Shown here: positions 17,626 through 26,452 of the stretch, one piece after another | Position numbering within the stretch: position 1 is the first letter of the stretch | How the letters are laid out: each line of letters opens with the position of its first letter | Assembly: GCF_017873095.1 (NCBI RefSeq) | Contig: NZ_JAGGJU010000006.1 | Location: forward strand, 124,001-188,000 | Source: Heterorhizobium halophytocola | GTDB lineage: Bacteria; Pseudomonadota; Alphaproteobacteria; Rhizobiales; Rhizobiaceae | Direction: 5' to 3' | DNA length: 64,000 bases | Notes under the pieces: generated by a model | The model's database searches: none | What the model was told of the DNA's origin: nothing | Seen by the model: the letters and a program-made list of their open reading frames with translations, nothing else | Position numbers and translations under genes: made by a program

Positions 17626-18299
17626 GCGCGGCCTCCCTCGGCTGCTTTTCTGAGAGTGTCGACGGTTTTGCGGTAATCGTCAACGCCGTCGCCCTTGTAG
17701 ATCGCCGAGCCGGCGACCAGCACATTGGCACCCGCCGCCGTCACCAGCGGGGCCGTCTCGGCGGTGATGCCACCGTCGACCTGCAGCTCGATCTCCCGGC
17801 TGCCGATCATCATATTGGTCTTGGCGATCTTGTCGACCATGGCCGGGATGAACTGCTGCCCGCCGAAGCCGGGGTTGACGCTCATCACCAGGATCAGGTC
17901 GATATCGTTCAGCACGTGTTCGATCGAGGACAGCGGGGTCGCCGGATTGAGCGAGACGCCGGCCTTCAGTCCCAGCGCCCGGATGGTTTGCAGCGAACGG
18001 TGCAGATGCGGACCGGCCTCGACATGCACGGTCAGCTGGTCGCAGCCTGCCTCGGCAAAGGCTTCGAGGAAGGGGTCCGCGGGCGCAATCATCAGGTGGC
18101 AATCGAAAAAGGCCTTGGTGTGCGGCCTGAGTGCCTTGATGACTGCAGGACCGAACGAGATGTTCGGCACGAAATGCCCGTCCATGACGTCGAGATGGAT
18201 CCAGTCGGCACCGGCCGTCATGACGTCCTCGACCTCCTGGCCGAGCTTGGCGAAATTGGCGGCAAGAATGGACGGGGCAATTCTGACGGGACGGGTCAT
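17622..18299 (-). CDS. rpe: Ribulose-phosphate 3-epimerase
   Basis: A TIM-barrel enzyme interconverting ribulose 5-phosphate and xylulose 5-phosphate in the pentose phosphate pathway. From ATG 18299 it has 225 residues, the usual length. Motifs include APSILAANFAKLGQEV, WIHLDVMDGHFVPNISFGP (metal His and Asp), MSVNPGFGGQQFIP and VDGGITAETAPLVTAAGANVLVAGSAIY at the phosphate site. It heads the unit that ends with purB. Making ribose precursors and a purine enzyme from one transcript is metabolically sensible. Confidence 0.96.
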   Translation of the reverse strand: MTRPVRIAPSILAANFAKLGQEVEDVMTAGADWIHLDVMDGHFVPNISFGPAVIKALRPHTKAFFDCHLMIAPADPFLEAFAEAGCDQLTVHVEAGPHLHRSLQTIRALGLKAGVSLNPATPLSSIEHVLNDIDLILVMSVNPGFGGQQFIPAMVDKIAKTNMMIGSREIELQVDGGITAETAPLVTAAGANVLVAGSAIYKGDGVDDYRKTVDTLRKAAEGGRA

Positions 18300-18421
18300 C
18301 GGCAAACGGGCTCCTCGGACGACGTTTTCTGTGCTCGCCTTTATCACCGGGGGATGGCCTGTACAACTGGCTGCCAGCTGCTAGGAGTGGCGGTGTGAGG
18401 ACCATGTCGGGAGGGATGGAG

Positions 18422-19186
18422 ATGACGGGATTTGCGGTTGTGACCGGCGGCAGCAGCGGCATCGGGCGCGGCCTGGTCTTGGCCTTTGCCGCAGCCGGAT
18501 ACCGGGTGGCGTTCAGCCATTTTGAGGCTGCGGACGCCGCAGGCACGGTGTTGGCGGAGGTCGAGGCGGCGGGCGGTGCGGCGGTCGCGCTTAGTTGCGA
18601 CGCTGGAGACGGGGCTGCCGTCGAACAGTTCTTCGACGAGGCCTGTGCCTTTGCGGGCGCGGCACCCGACGTCCTGGTCAACAATGCCGGCATCCAGACC
18701 TGGGCGCCGCTGCTGGAGCTTTCGGAGGCGGCGTGGAACCGGGTGATCCGTACCAACCTGACCGGAACCTTCCTCAACACCCAGGCCGCCGCCAGACGGA
18801 TGAAGGATCAGGGCATCGCGGGCGCGATCGTCAATATCGGTTCGGGCTGCAACAAGCTCGCCTTTCCCCGTCTCGTCGACTACACCGCCTCGAAGGGCGG
18901 TATCGAGCAATTCACCAAGGTCGCGGCGGTCGAGCTCGGGCCCGATGGCATCCGGGTCAATTGCGTTGCGCCGGGAGCTGTGGTGACGGAACGCACGCTG
19001 GCCGAGGCGCCCGATTACGAAGAGAGCTGGGGCCGGATCACCCCCTTGCGCCGGGCCGGCACTCCGGATGACATTGCCGCTGCCGTGCTGTTTCTGGCGT
19101 CCAAACAGGCCGGATTCATTACCGGCCAGACGATCTGGGTGGATGGCGGCCTGTTTTCGCAGCCGCAATGGCCTTATCCGGTGTAA
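18422..19186 (+). CDS. Short-chain dehydrogenase/reductase, FabG-like
   Basis: A classical SDR of about 254 residues. The NAD(P) glycine motif TGGSSGIGRG is at the N-terminus, NNAG lies mid-protein, and the catalytic Ser (NIGSG) with Tyr-x-x-x-Lys (DYTASKGG) follows. The C-terminal ITGQTIWVDGGLF closes the fold. The acidic residue expected for NAD(H) preference is unclear. Substrate cannot be read from sequence. I use ATG 18422 (GGGAGG 7 bases upstream); a GTG at 18395 behind AGGAG would add nine residues. Confidence 0.85.
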   Translation: MTGFAVVTGGSSGIGRGLVLAFAAAGYRVAFSHFEAADAAGTVLAEVEAAGGAAVALSCDAGDGAAVEQFFDEACAFAGAAPDVLVNNAGIQTWAPLLELSEAAWNRVIRTNLTGTFLNTQAAARRMKDQGIAGAIVNIGSGCNKLAFPRLVDYTASKGGIEQFTKVAAVELGPDGIRVNCVAPGAVVTERTLAEAPDYEESWGRITPLRRAGTPDDIAAAVLFLASKQAGFITGQTIWVDGGLFSQPQWPYPV

Positions 19187-19198
19187 AGCAATTTGAGG

Positions 19199-20305
19199 CT
19201 ATTGGCCGGGCGGCGGGACGAGAACGAATTTGCCGCCCTCCCATTCCTGCAGTCGGTAGGGATTGGTGATCAGCTCATGATCTGGGCCGAAGCCGATCGG
19301 TCCGATCGCCGTGTCGAACGATCCGCTGCCGATTGCCTCGGCAAGCGGCTTGGTGTTTGCCCGCTGCCGGGCCGCATCGACGATCTGGACCGCGGCATAG
19401 GCCGGCAGCAGATAGCCTTCGGGTTCGATGCCTTCCGCGCGAAGCCGCTCGGCCGTCGGCTGTGCCTCCGGCAGCTGGGCATAATCCGGAAGCGCGATCG
19501 CATAGACACCGTCCGGAAGCGCCACCGGCTGGTCGGCGGCCCGCATGCTGTCGGCGCCGATCAGCGTCAAGCCACTGTTTTCTGCCGCGGCGTCGCGGGC
19601 GATGATGGCGACATCGTTGCGGTCGCCGCCGATGAAGACATGGCTTGCGCCGGCCCGCTGGAGCCGGCGGACGATGGCGATCTGGTTCTCCTGCCCAGGC
19701 CTGAAGGTGTCGACGAAAACAGGCTTCAGTCCGCCGGTTTCGAGCTTGTTGCGCACCTCGTCGACAAGCTCGCGGCTGTGGATGGTTCCGTCATCGATCA
19801 GCGCAATCGTCCGGTCGGCCCAGGTCGACAGGATGGTCTGGGTGATCTTCTCGCCCTCGTCGTCCGGTGCCGGCGCCAGACGGTAGAAGGGCCAGCCATA
19901 TTTGACGGCGTCTTCCATCAGGCTCTTCCAGCGAACGGAGACGGTGATCGCCGGAATGCCGGCCTTTGTCAGGTCCGGCAGGACATGCGCCAGTGTCTCC
20001 GAGCAGAGAAAGCCGATCGCGGCATCCGCCCCGGCATTGACGATGGCGTCGGCGACCGAGCGCGTGTCGGCCTCGTCGCAGCTTTCATCGATCAGGGCCA
20101 CCTCTTGCCCACTTGCCACTGCCGCCGCCTTGGCGCCGGCGATGATCTGCTGGCCAAGCGGGGCAAACGGTCCGGATTGCGGCGCGACCACGGCAAGGGT
20201 TGCCGCCTGCGCCTGTGCCGCCCCCAGTCCGAACACAATCACCAGAGCCGCCCGCGCCGGTGCGCTGCTGAAAAGGTGTCGGGCATGAACGGCGAGCGTG
20301 GCCAT
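19199..20305 (-). CDS. LivJ-type ABC transporter substrate-binding protein
   Basis: A periplasmic binding protein of the branched-chain amino acid (type I fold) family, 368 residues from ATG 20305, with AAGGAA upstream. The signal peptide is long and ends AAQAQAATLAVV. The mature part begins VVAPQSGPFAPLGQQIIAGAKAAA, the usual pattern. Two cysteines (ESCDEAD and IGFLCSE) are near each other. No permease or ATPase genes accompany it, so it is an orphan receptor and could serve another system. It is divergent from the flavin reductase operon. Confidence 0.8.
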   Translation of the reverse strand: MATLAVHARHLFSSAPARAALVIVFGLGAAQAQAATLAVVAPQSGPFAPLGQQIIAGAKAAAVASGQEVALIDESCDEADTRSVADAIVNAGADAAIGFLCSETLAHVLPDLTKAGIPAITVSVRWKSLMEDAVKYGWPFYRLAPAPDDEGEKITQTILSTWADRTIALIDDGTIHSRELVDEVRNKLETGGLKPVFVDTFRPGQENQIAIVRRLQRAGASHVFIGGDRNDVAIIARDAAAENSGLTLIGADSMRAADQPVALPDGVYAIALPDYAQLPEAQPTAERLRAEGIEPEGYLLPAYAAVQIVDAARQRANTKPLAEAIGSGSFDTAIGPIGFGPDHELITNPYRLQEWEGGKFVLVPPPGQ

Positions 20306-20500
20306 GGACGGGCATTCCTTGTTGGTCTCGCCGGTCATGCTAAAGCCTCGCGACGCCGATGGAAACGGCAAAGCTGTTTGTCCGGCACTTTCAATAGGCA
20401 GGCATAGGCCTTATCTGCTGTTGTCGAAACGGTAACCGCAGCCATGCATGCTGGCGCCACCGGAAAACGCTGACCGGTGAATGCCGGGCAGGAGAGGGAT

Positions 20501-20995
20501 GTGTTGGGACGACAGGCAATAGAATCGGCGCTCTACCGCGATGCGATGGCGCATTACGCCGGCCATGTGCAATTGATCACCGGCGAGCACGAAGGCGTGC
20601 GGCGCGGCGTGACGATCACAGCCGCCTGCTCGGTATCCGACAGCCCGCCCATGGTGCTGGCCTGCCTCAACAACACCAATGCAAAGAATGCCGTCTTCTT
20701 CGACAGCGGGCGCTTCGTGCTGAACACGCTCGGCATACGCCACGAAGCCCTGGCCGCCGCCTTTGCCGGCTTCGGTGGTCTTGCGAGCGAGGACCGCTTT
20801 GCGCTTGGCGACTGGACGACGCTGATCACCGGCGCCCCGGTGCTGTCGGATGCGATCGCCTCCTTTGATTGCCGGGTGGTCGACACTAAGGTCACCGCCA
20901 CCCATACCGTGCTGTTCGGCGAGGTCGTGGCGCTCAATTTCGGACCCGCCGACCAGTCTCTTGTCTATCTGGACCGGGCATTCCGCAGCCTGTAA
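20501..20995 (+). CDS. Flavin reductase domain protein
   Basis: A split-barrel FMN-binding protein of about 164 residues related to HpaC/RutF. Typical blocks are YRDAMAHYAGHVQLITGEHEGVRRGVTITAACSVSDSPPMVLACLNNTN, and HTVLFGEVVALNFGPADQSLVYLDRAFR near the end. Such proteins give reduced flavin to monooxygenases. The start is uncertain: GTG 20501 lies behind AGGAGAGG; an earlier in-frame GTG at 20477 is possible. It is the first gene of the MoxR-XdhC operon, 54 bases before the ATPase gene, and no monooxygenase partner is adjacent. Confidence 0.8.
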   Translation: MLGRQAIESALYRDAMAHYAGHVQLITGEHEGVRRGVTITAACSVSDSPPMVLACLNNTNAKNAVFFDSGRFVLNTLGIRHEALAAAFAGFGGLASEDRFALGDWTTLITGAPVLSDAIASFDCRVVDTKVTATHTVLFGEVVALNFGPADQSLVYLDRAFRSL

Positions 20996-21049
20996 GCTTT
21001 TGCGCAGGGCCACGCCGAAGATGCGGGCCTTGAGCATCAGGGAGGAGCC

Positions 21050-21976
21050 ATGACCGTGCCATCCGATCACGGCGTGCCGGGCGATATCGGTTCGACGATC
21101 GCGCTTCTGGCCGGCCAGGACTATCTGGCGGGACGAGAACTTGCGACGGTGGTGTTCCTGGCGCTGCGCATGGGACGGCCGCTGTTTCTCGAGGGCGAGG
21201 CGGGCGTCGGCAAGACCGAGATCGCCAAGGCGCTGGCCAAGGCGCTCGATCGGCCGTTGATCCGGCTGCAATGCTATGAGGGACTGGACATTTCCTCGGC
21301 CGTCTACGAGTGGAACTATACCGCCCAGATGCTGGAGATCCGGTTGTCGGAAGCCGCCGGCATTCGCGACCGGGAGCGGATCGAAGGCGATGTGTTCGCC
21401 GAGCGGCATCTGATCCGGCGGCCCGTGCTGCAGGCGCTGGAGCCCTCCGACCGCGGGCCGCCGGTTTTCCTGATCGACGAACTCGACCGCACCGACGAGG
21501 CCTTCGAGGCATTTTTGCTGGAGGTGCTGTCGGACTTCCAGGTGACGATCCCCGAACTCGGCACGATCAGGGCGCAGCAGCCACCGATCGTCATCGTCAC
21601 CTCCAACCGCACCCGCGAGGTTCACGATGCGCTGAAGCGGCGCTGCCTCTATCATTGGGTCGATTACCCGAGCGCCGAGGAAGAGCTGGAGATCGTGCGC
21701 CGCCGGGTGCCCGGCTGCAATGCGGCGCTGTCGCGCGAGCTGGTCGCCTATGTGCAGAAATTGCGCGGGCTCGATCTGTTCAAGAATCCGGGCGTCGCCG
21801 AGACCATCGACTGGGCGAGTGCGCTCACCGAGCTGGACCGGCTGGCGCTCGATCCGCAGGCGATTTCCGACACGCTCGGCACCCTGCTCAAATACCAGGA
21901 CGACATCGCCCGCATCAAGGGCGGCGAGGGCCAGCGCCTCCTGTCGGAAGTGCGCGCCGAGCTGCTGGCGGGCTGA
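21050..21976 (+). CDS. MoxR-family AAA+ ATPase, CoxD-like
   Basis: A 308-residue AAA+ protein. Walker A is GEAGVGKTEIAKALAK (about residues 49-64) and Walker B is VFLIDELDR near 142-150. Sensor and arginine-rich segments follow (IVTSNRTREVHDALKRRCLYHWVDYP). MoxR proteins act with VWA proteins as chaperones that insert or activate metal cofactors; the CoxD relative acts on the molybdenum-copper centre of CO dehydrogenase. The VWA gene starts 3 bases after its stop. That pairing plus the XdhC genes place it in the CoxD-like group. Confidence 0.9.
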   Translation: MTVPSDHGVPGDIGSTIALLAGQDYLAGRELATVVFLALRMGRPLFLEGEAGVGKTEIAKALAKALDRPLIRLQCYEGLDISSAVYEWNYTAQMLEIRLSEAAGIRDRERIEGDVFAERHLIRRPVLQALEPSDRGPPVFLIDELDRTDEAFEAFLLEVLSDFQVTIPELGTIRAQQPPIVIVTSNRTREVHDALKRRCLYHWVDYPSAEEELEIVRRRVPGCNAALSRELVAYVQKLRGLDLFKNPGVAETIDWASALTELDRLALDPQAISDTLGTLLKYQDDIARIKGGEGQRLLSEVRAELLAG

Positions 21977-21979
21977 GCC

Positions 21980-23233
21980 ATGGCAGACGGCGGCCCGGAC
22001 GGATTACCCCATGCGTCGCCTTTGTCCGGCGACGGACGTCTTGCCGACAATATCGTGCATTTCGCCCGCGTGCTGCGCGGGGCGGGACTGAAACCGGGCC
22101 CCGGCGCGGTCGCCGACGCCATCCTGGCGATCGAGGCGATCAATATCGGTTCGCGCAGCGAATTTCATGCGGCCCTTTCGGCCGTCTTCATCCGCCGCCA
22201 CGAGGACCAGCCGGTATTCGACGAAGCGTTCGTCCTGTTCTGGCGCTCTCGCGATCTGACGGCGAAGATGATCGCACTGATGTCGCCGCGGACACCGGAA
22301 TCGTCGACGAAGCAGAAGGAAAAGCCGGGGGCGGCCAGGGTTGGCGAAGCGCTGGCCGGAACGCGACGGAAATCGGCGCCCGAGCGCGAGCGCGAGGAAG
22401 TCGAGATCGATGCGCGGCTGACCGTCTCGGATACGGAGCGGCTACGGACGCTGGATTTCGCCCAGATGTCGGTCGAGGAGCTGGCCGCGGCCTACCGAGC
22501 GATCGCGGAGCTGGATGGCGCCTTCGACATGACCCGTACCCGACGCTTCAGGCCAGCCTCCACGGCCAGCGTGATCGACGCCCGGGCGACCATGCGCACG
22601 GCGATGCGGTCCGGTGGCGATCTCATCCTCCCGCGCTGGCGCACGCACCGCGAGATTGCCCCGCCGCTGGTGGTTCTGGCCGATATTTCCGGATCGATGA
22701 GTCAGTATACCCGGATCTTCCTGCATTTCCTGCATGCGCTTTCGGCACGCCGCCGGCGGGTTCATACCTTCCTGTTCGGCACGCGCCTGACGAATGTCAC
22801 GCGACAGATGCGCGCCAGGGACCCGGATGTCGCGGTCGAGGCCTGCTCGGCGCTGGTGCAGGACTGGTCCGGCGGCACGCGGATCGGCGAGACGCTGCGG
22901 GAGTTCAACCGCCTCTGGGGCAGGCGTGTTCTGGGACAGGGCGCCATCGTGCTTTTGATCACCGACGGCCTGGAGCGCGCCGAGGTCGACAACCTTTCGG
23001 CCGAGACCGACCGGCTGCACCGGTCCTGCCGTCGACTGATCTGGTTGAACCCGCTTTTGCGCTTTGACGGGTTCCAGGCAAAGGCCCAAGGTGTAAAAGC
23101 TATGCTGCCGCATGTTGACGAGTTGCGTCCGGTGCACAATTTGAAGTCTCTGGCGGACCTCTCCGCTGCACTGACCGGAGCGACAGGCCGGGACCATCAT
23201 CCACGTCGTTTTCTCGACCGAGGGAGAATCTAG
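21980..23233 (+). CDS. VWA-domain protein, CoxE-like
   Basis: A 417-residue protein, the usual partner of MoxR ATPases. The metal-ion-dependent adhesion site DxSxS is visible as ADISGSMSQY near residue 233. The later threonine (DWSGGTRIG) and aspartate (LLITDGLERAEVD) positions are also present, so the MIDAS looks complete. The N-terminal domain (NIVHFARVLRGAGLKPGPGAVADAILAIEAI) is the one found in CoxE. It is encoded 3 bases after the ATPase and 2 bases before the first XdhC gene. Confidence 0.9.
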   Translation: MADGGPDGLPHASPLSGDGRLADNIVHFARVLRGAGLKPGPGAVADAILAIEAINIGSRSEFHAALSAVFIRRHEDQPVFDEAFVLFWRSRDLTAKMIALMSPRTPESSTKQKEKPGAARVGEALAGTRRKSAPEREREEVEIDARLTVSDTERLRTLDFAQMSVEELAAAYRAIAELDGAFDMTRTRRFRPASTASVIDARATMRTAMRSGGDLILPRWRTHREIAPPLVVLADISGSMSQYTRIFLHFLHALSARRRRVHTFLFGTRLTNVTRQMRARDPDVAVEACSALVQDWSGGTRIGETLREFNRLWGRRVLGQGAIVLLITDGLERAEVDNLSAETDRLHRSCRRLIWLNPLLRFDGFQAKAQGVKAMLPHVDELRPVHNLKSLADLSAALTGATGRDHHPRRFLDRGRI

Positions 23234-23235
23234 TC

Positions 23236-23565
23236 ATGAACGCAATGAGCGTATCGCGCGATCCGCTGGCGATCGCCGAAGCCTGGAAGGCCGAGGGGCG
23301 TCAGGTGGCGCTCGCCACCGTGATGGAAACCTGGGGTTCGGCGCCGCGTCCGGCCGGCAGCCATCTGGTGATCGATGCCGACGGCAATTTCGAAGGCTCC
23401 GTCTCCGGTGGTTGCGTCGAAGGTGCGGTGATTGCCGAAGCCGGCGACGTGATTTCCGAAGGACAGGCCCGCATGCTGGAATTCGGCGTTGCCGACGAGA
23501 CGGCTTGGGAGGTGGGGTTGTCTTGTGGCGGGCGCATTCGCGTTTATGTCGAAAGGATCGACTGA
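23236..23565 (+). CDS. XdhC/CoxI N-terminal domain protein
   Basis: A stand-alone, 109-residue version of the XdhC-CoxI N-terminal domain. Its signature is ALATVMETWGSAPRPAGSHLVIDADGNFEGSVSGGCVEGAVIAEA, followed by LSCGGRIRVYVE. XdhC proteins bind molybdenum cofactor, protect it and assist its sulfuration and insertion into xanthine-oxidase-family enzymes. The conserved Cys in GGC is retained. The stop overlaps the next gene's ATG (TGATG). Confidence 0.9.
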   Translation: MNAMSVSRDPLAIAEAWKAEGRQVALATVMETWGSAPRPAGSHLVIDADGNFEGSVSGGCVEGAVIAEAGDVISEGQARMLEFGVADETAWEVGLSCGGRIRVYVERID

Positions 23566-24269
23566 TGCAGCTGGATATTCTCAAGGCGCTGAATGGCGCG
23601 CGGCAGAGCCGGGAAGCCGCCGTTATGGTCACCAATCTTCAGGACGGGTCCGAGCGGCTGGTCCGGGAGGGCGAGGTGGTCGATGGCGCGCTCGCAGACG
23701 AGATCGATGACCGGCTGCGGTCCGGCAAGTCCGGCACCGTCGAGATCGGCGGGAACAGGGTCTTTCTGAACGTCCATCTGCCGCCGCCGCGCATCGTCAT
23801 CATCGGCGCCGTGCATATCAGCCAGGCGCTCTGCCCGATTGCAAGCCTTGCCGGCTTCGACGTGACCGTCATCGATCCGCGCACCGCCTTTGCCACGCCG
23901 GAGCGCTTCGAAGGCGTCGAACTGATCGCCGATTGGCCGGAGGATGTGCTGAAGGAGCGGCCACTCGACCGCTATACGGCGCTCGCCGCCGTCACCCATG
24001 ATCCGAAGATCGACGACTATGCGCTGGTCTCGGCGCTGCGGACCGGATGCTTCTATGTCGGGGCGCTCGGCAGTCGCAAGACCCATGGCAAGCGGGTGGA
24101 GCGGCTGTTGTCGGAGGGGCTGTCGGTCGAGCAGATCGGACAGATCTCGGCGCCGATCGGCCTCGATATCGGGGCTTCCAGTCCGCCGGAGATCGCCGTA
24201 TCCGTGCTTGCCGACATCATCGGCTCGTTCCGCCGCCGCGGCGTCGTGCTGTCCGAGGCTGCTGCATGA
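23565..24269 (+). CDS. XdhC/CoxF family protein with Rossmann domain
   Basis: A 234-residue partner that completes XdhC. Its C-terminal half is a Rossmann domain (RIVIIGAVHISQALCPIASLAGFDVTVIDPR). The family-typical YVGALGSRKTHGKRVERLL and ISAPIGLDIGASSPPEIAVSVLADII follow. The N-terminal 80 residues are divergent. The gene overlaps its neighbours on both sides: TGATG with the preceding gene and ATGA with the following one. This split into two XdhC pieces is seen in cox-type clusters. Confidence 0.9.
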   Translation: MQLDILKALNGARQSREAAVMVTNLQDGSERLVREGEVVDGALADEIDDRLRSGKSGTVEIGGNRVFLNVHLPPPRIVIIGAVHISQALCPIASLAGFDVTVIDPRTAFATPERFEGVELIADWPEDVLKERPLDRYTALAAVTHDPKIDDYALVSALRTGCFYVGALGSRKTHGKRVERLLSEGLSVEQIGQISAPIGLDIGASSPPEIAVSVLADIIGSFRRRGVVLSEAAA

Positions 24270-25900
24270 ACTTCGGGGCGTTTCCCGTCGCCGACGGGGC
24301 GGGACTGGTGCTCGCCCATTCGCTGCGGCTGCCGGACCGGCGGTTTGCCAAGGGCCATACCCTGGCAAACGGTGATGTCGAGACGCTGCTTGCGGCGGGT
24401 GTGACGTCGGTCATTGCCTGCCGGCTGGATGACGGTGATCTCGGCGAGGACGAGGCGGCCGCGCGACTGGCGGCTGCGATCGACCCGTCGAACCTGACGC
24501 TGACGCAAGCGACCACCGGGCGCGTCAACATCCATGCGGCTTGCAATGGCCTCTTCATTGCCGACCGGGATATCGTAGACCGGTTCAATAGGGTCGATCC
24601 GGCCGTCACCTTTGCCTGTCTTGCCGATCATGCGGATGTGCGCGCCGGCGATCTTGTCGCTACCGTCAAGATTATTCCCCTGGCCGTGGCAAAGGACCAT
24701 GTCGAACGCGCTGCCGCGATCTTTGCAGCGCAGGCGCCGGTGCGGCTGAAGGCCTATGCGCCGCATGACGTGGCCCTGATCGCCACCGAGTTGCCGTCGC
24801 TGAAGGCCTCGGTGATGGACAAGACAGCCGATGTCCTGGCGCGGCGGCTCCAGCCATCCGGCAGTCGCATCCTTGCCGAGCAACGGGTGGCGCACGGCGA
24901 AAAAGCGGTGGCCGAGGCCATCGGCATCAGCCTTGCCCGGCACGGCGAAAGGCCGCGGATGATCGTCATCTTCGGCGCCTCGGCCATGGTTGATGCCGGC
25001 GACGTGATCCCGCAGGCGATCCGCCATGCAGGCGGCGAAGTGCTGCAGGTCGGCCTGCCTGTCGATCCGGGCAATCTGCTGGTGCTCGGGCGGGTCGGCG
25101 ACGTTCCGGTCGTCGGCGCACCGGGCTGCGCCCGCTCGCCCAAGGTCAACGGTTTCGACTGGGTGATGAACCGGCTGCTTGCCGGGGAATGGCCGACGTG
25201 CGAGGCTTTGACGGGTCTCGGCGTCGGAGGGTTGCTGATGGAAATTCCAAGCAGGCCGCTGCCGCGCGAGCGGGCGACGACCAGCCGGCCGCAGATGTCC
25301 GTCGGTGCGCTGGTGCTGGCGGCCGGCCGGGCAAGCCGCATGGGTGTCGACGGTCATCACAAGCTGCTGGCCGAATTTGATGGGGAGGCGCTGGTGCGGC
25401 GCTCGGTGCGCATCGCGCTGGACGGCGGCGCAGCACCTGTCGTGGCCGTCACCGGCTATCGGGCAAGCGAGATCGAGGCGGCCGTGTCCGGGCTCGATGT
25501 CGCGCTCGTCCACAATCCCGACTTTGCAAGCGGCATGGCAAGTTCGCTTCGCGCCGGGTTTGCGTCGCCCGACTTGCGCGACTGCGACGGCGTCATGGTG
25601 GTGCTCGCCGACATGCCCGGCCTGACGGCGGCGGACCTGCAGCGGCTCACCTCGGTCTTTCGCGAGCAGCGCGGGGCCGCCATCGTGCGGGCGTCGGCCG
25701 GCGGCAAGCGCGGCAATCCGGTCATTTTGCCGAAAGCCGTCTACGAGGCGGTGCGGGACCTGGAAGGCGATATTGGCGCGCGGTCGATCGTCGAGGGCTC
25801 CGGCCTGCCGGTCATCGATGTCGAACTCGGCGCCGCTGCCCATCTGGATGTCGACACGCCCGACGCAGTGGCGCTTGCCGGCGGCGTGCTGAAGGGGTGA
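24266..25900 (+). CDS. Molybdopterin-binding / MobA-like NTP transferase fusion
   Basis: A 544-residue two-domain protein. The N-terminal part (about 1-340) is a MoeA/MogA-like molybdopterin-binding domain (for example IVIFGASAMVDAGDVIPQAIRHAGGEVLQVGLPVDPGNLLVLG). The C-terminal 190 residues are a MobA/MocA-type nucleotidyltransferase with LVLAAGRASRMG, KLLAEFDGEALVRRS and VVLADMPGLT. MocA relatives attach CMP to molybdopterin, making the cytosine dinucleotide cofactor of CO-dehydrogenase and aldehyde-oxidase-type enzymes. The fusion thus combines cofactor handling with its final nucleotide step, which fits the XdhC neighbours. Confidence 0.88.
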   Translation: MNFGAFPVADGAGLVLAHSLRLPDRRFAKGHTLANGDVETLLAAGVTSVIACRLDDGDLGEDEAAARLAAAIDPSNLTLTQATTGRVNIHAACNGLFIADRDIVDRFNRVDPAVTFACLADHADVRAGDLVATVKIIPLAVAKDHVERAAAIFAAQAPVRLKAYAPHDVALIATELPSLKASVMDKTADVLARRLQPSGSRILAEQRVAHGEKAVAEAIGISLARHGERPRMIVIFGASAMVDAGDVIPQAIRHAGGEVLQVGLPVDPGNLLVLGRVGDVPVVGAPGCARSPKVNGFDWVMNRLLAGEWPTCEALTGLGVGGLLMEIPSRPLPRERATTSRPQMSVGALVLAAGRASRMGVDGHHKLLAEFDGEALVRRSVRIALDGGAAPVVAVTGYRASEIEAAVSGLDVALVHNPDFASGMASSLRAGFASPDLRDCDGVMVVLADMPGLTAADLQRLTSVFREQRGAAIVRASAGGKRGNPVILPKAVYEAVRDLEGDIGARSIVEGSGLPVIDVELGAAAHLDVDTPDAVALAGGVLKG

Positions 25901-25904
25901 GGCG

Positions 25905-26258
25905 ATGGACAATGCGGCAATCGAGGAGATGTTTTCCAGTCTCGGACCCGTCACCATCAAGCGGATGTTCGGCGGCAAGGGCATCTATCACCACGGGGTG
26001 ATCATCGCCATCGAACTGCGCGGCGACATGATGTTCAAAGCGGATGCGAACACCGGCCCGCAATTTGCCGAGGCCGGGGCAAGCCAATGGGTCTATCAGC
26101 GCCAGGGCAAGGCGCCGGTCTCGATGCCCTATTGGTCGGTGCCCGAAGACGCCTATGACGACCCCGACGACATGGCGCGCTGGGTCCGGCTCGCGGTCGA
26201 AGCGGGCCTGCGGGCAGATAAGGACAAGCCGGCAAAGGCCAGGACGCAGAAGGCCTGA
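25905..26258 (+). CDS. TfoX N-terminal domain protein
   Basis: A 117-residue protein with the TfoX/Sxy N-terminal domain: LGPVTIKRMFGGKGIYHHGVIIAIELRGDMMFKAD, then MPYWSVPEDAYDDPDDMARWVRLAVEA. The second (C-terminal) TfoX domain of competence regulators is missing, as is common in alphaproteobacteria. The function is unknown. It begins 4 bases after the molybdopterin/transferase gene, so it is probably the last member of that operon. Its tail is Lys-rich and likely disordered. Confidence 0.85.
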   Translation: MDNAAIEEMFSSLGPVTIKRMFGGKGIYHHGVIIAIELRGDMMFKADANTGPQFAEAGASQWVYQRQGKAPVSMPYWSVPEDAYDDPDDMARWVRLAVEAGLRADKDKPAKARTQKA

Positions 26259-26452
26259 CTTGCAGTTTAGGTGGCAGGGGGATTGCAATGCTATTTTGGG
26301 TTGCAAGTAGTGCCTGACTGTGTTTGGTATTCGACAGTAGCGCGTATCCACCACATCGAGAGCTTTTTCGCCGCACCGGCCCCCTGAAGGGTCGAAGGGG
26401 TGTGCGGGCGGTTTCCTGTTGTCCTTTCGACCCGCCTCAAGGGGGGATTGCC

